64,000 bases of DNA from Actinocatenispora rupis. GTDB lineage: Bacteria; Actinomycetota; Actinomycetes; Mycobacteriales; Micromonosporaceae. Both the position numbers and the translations under genes were made by a program. Of the stretch, positions 62,791 to 64,000 are shown one piece after another. Location of the stretch: assembly GCF_016861975.1 (NCBI RefSeq), contig NZ_BOMB01000025.1, positions 1 through 64,000 of the forward strand, written 5' to 3'. Under the pieces are notes generated by a model, which had not been told where the DNA came from, searched no databases, and saw only the letters and a list, made by a program, of their open reading frames with translations. Each line of letters starts with the position of its first letter. Positions within the stretch are counted from its first letter, which is position 1.

Positions 62791-62812
62791 GGGGCCCCGG
62801 CGCCGGGGCCCC
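62791..62812. terminator. Hairpin between convergent genes
   Basis: A perfect 22-base palindrome (GGGGCCCCGG-CG-CCGGGGCCCC) lies 17 bases after ccsB and 10 before the convergent esterase-like gene, and acts most likely as a bidirectional terminator. Confidence 0.75.
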
Positions 62813-62822
62813 GCGTCGCGGG

Positions 62823-64000
62823 TCAGCGGACGTGCACGGTCACCGTGGTCGTCCGGGTCGGCGCGACCGAACCGTCCACATCGGACAGATCGACCGCCAG
62901 GTACTCGCCGTCGTCCTGCGTACCGTCCGGCAACGTCTTGGCGTGCAACCGGAACGGCGCGCTGTCGGTACTGACGCCGTCCAGGCCGAAGTCGCTGTCG
63001 TTGCTGATCACCAGCGTGTGCCCGCGTACGGCGACGCCCTCGACCTTGTCGTGGCCGAAGAAGTACCCGCGCGGGTCGAGGCCGGTGACGAGCTTCGCGA
63101 GATCCAGGGCCAGGTCGCTGCCGGCGGCGGTGACGTGCGCGCCGGCCAGGATCGTACGGGCGTCGGCGGTGTCGGCGCGGCCGACGAGGCGTTCGAGCGT
63201 GCCACCGGCGACGACCAGCCCGCGGTCCGGATCGTACGTGGCGCCCGGGACGCGGGCGGCCGGGCCGATGTCGGTGGCGTGCCTGACATCCACCGCGTAC
63301 AGCCGCTTGAACGCGCCGGGCTCCATGTTCCCGTCCCGCTCGTCCACCAGGAACCTCGTGGCCGACAGCGCGGTGATCTCGCTGACCGCGGTGCCGTTGT
63401 CGCCCGGGTCGTGCAGCAGGTACGGGTACTCGTGCGTGGCGCCGCTGCGCAGGTCGTACGTGACGATGCGGACCAGCGCGACGTTCTTCACCTTCTCCGT
63501 CAGGTCGTCCTGGTGCAGCGCGGACTGCATGACGCCGACGAGGGTCCGGCCGTCCGGCGTGACCGTCAGCCCCTCCATGCCCTTGTTCGGCTCCCGGTGC
63601 CGCAGCTCCCCGGGCAGCGTCCCGTCGTACGGCGAGAGTCGGCCGAGCTGCCGGCCGTCCGCGGCGAAGTGCGTGACGAACGGCCCGTACTCGTCCGACA
63701 CCCAGAACGTGCCGTCCTTCGCCGCGACCAGACCCTCCGGGTCGTAGCCGTACGGCGAGGCGGGCAGCGGCTTCCCGTCGAGGCCGGTGATCGTCTCGCC
63801 GGTCGACGCCTGCGTGTTCACCTGCCCGTTGTACGGCGTGCCGTCCGCCGCGCGCAGCGTGATCGTACGGACCAGCGTCGCCGTGCCGTGCGCCAGCCGG
63901 AAGCGGCCGATCGACGGCGCGAAGCCCGGCAGCGGCTCGATCTTCGTACCGTCCGGCCCGTCCACGTTCGGCCCGCGGTCGGTCAGCCCGTAGTACTCGT
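62823..64000 (-). CDS. Phytase-like esterase family protein, 5' partial
   Basis: The frame is open to the right edge (EYYGLTDRGPN is readable before the first possible GTG at 63965), so the N-terminus with the expected signal peptide is outside. The 390-odd residues seen have the blade-like repeats of the 'esterase-like activity of phytase' family: LTDRGPN, DPEGLVAAKDGTFWVSDEYGP, NKGMEGLTVTPDG, DKVEGVAV, VISNDSDFGLDG. Members are usually secreted; the true substrate is seldom known. Confidence 0.88.
   Translation of the reverse strand, partial: EYYGLTDRGPNVDGPDGTKIEPLPGFAPSIGRFRLAHGTATLVRTITLRAADGTPYNGQVNTQASTGETITGLDGKPLPASPYGYDPEGLVAAKDGTFWVSDEYGPFVTHFAADGRQLGRLSPYDGTLPGELRHREPNKGMEGLTVTPDGRTLVGVMQSALHQDDLTEKVKNVALVRIVTYDLRSGATHEYPYLLHDPGDNGTAVSEITALSATRFLVDERDGNMEPGAFKRLYAVDVRHATDIGPAARVPGATYDPDRGLVVAGGTLERLVGRADTADARTILAGAHVTAAGSDLALDLAKLVTGLDPRGYFFGHDKVEGVAVRGHTLVISNDSDFGLDGVSTDSAPFRLHAKTLPDGTQDDGEYLAVDLSDVDGSVAPTRTTTVTVHVR

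Noticed and set aside
1-64000. tRNA, rRNA, insertion sequences or prophage genes
   Set aside because: None could be recognised by reading both strands.

Overview
This is one window of a high-GC actinobacterial chromosome with very dense genes, GTG and TTG starts, four-base stop/start overlaps and almost no AT-rich DNA. The gene set points to a mycelial actinomycete, most likely of the Micromonosporaceae. Supporting features are a complete type VII (ESX-like) secretion locus, Rex-hemACD-hemB, a HemD fused to a methyltransferase-like domain, a System II cytochrome c maturation cluster, secreted multi-modular chitinases and one-component cyclase/STAND regulators. The family assignment is inference from gene content and style, not from a database search.

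Layout. 1-2825: a HAMP/GAF hybrid histidine kinase (5' end outside the window) and a response regulator. 2984-4524: a lipoprotein of the DUF4097 type and a PAP2 phosphatase. 4545-8764: a membrane Ser/Thr kinase ending in a cellulose-binding-type (CBM2-like) domain, next to an ANTAR-GAF/PAS-SpoIIE phosphatase. 8915-28317: the type VII secretion locus, with a core of eccB, eccE, a Pro/Gly-rich protein, eccD, eccC and two WXG100 genes. The core is flanked on both sides by a small helical protein plus a large WXG-like protein that share a C-terminal tag (TWLTEDE...WG...VLG), each beside a short mycosin. A third, cysteine-containing mycosin closes the locus. 28433-31365: a small hypothetical protein and a long SseB-like protein with an acidic minisatellite.

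31676-36246: alpha/beta hydrolase, NhaA antiporter, a LuxR-type two-component pair, then the rex promoter region with a clear Rex operator. 36247-41928: rex-hemA-hemC-hemD and hemB (5-aminolevulinate to uroporphyrinogen III). 41943-45521: a cysteine-hydrolase-fold protein lacking its catalytic residues, divergent from a MarR regulator over a 23-bp inverted repeat; a double GNAT protein; a lytic transglycosylase; an FmdB zinc ribbon. 46073-52125: three chitinases in a row, the first with two different GH18 catalytic domains. 52168-53924: an HtrA-like lipoprotein protease and a metallo-beta-lactamase-fold hydrolase. 54499-56205: cyclase-STAND regulator. 56401-62773: hemL, a histidine phosphatase, resA, ccdA, a tiny coupled ORF, resB and ccsB. 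62823-64000: a phytase-like esterase gene running out of the window.

How it fits together. Two blocks supply haem (hemACDB and hemL) and one uses it (System II cytochrome c maturation); Rex links haem supply to NADH/NAD+ state. The chitinase block degrades chitin outside the cell. The type VII locus appears to be a core machine with two paralogous substrate-plus-protease modules, which I consider the most interesting feature of the window. Strong hairpins sit at nearly every convergent gene junction.
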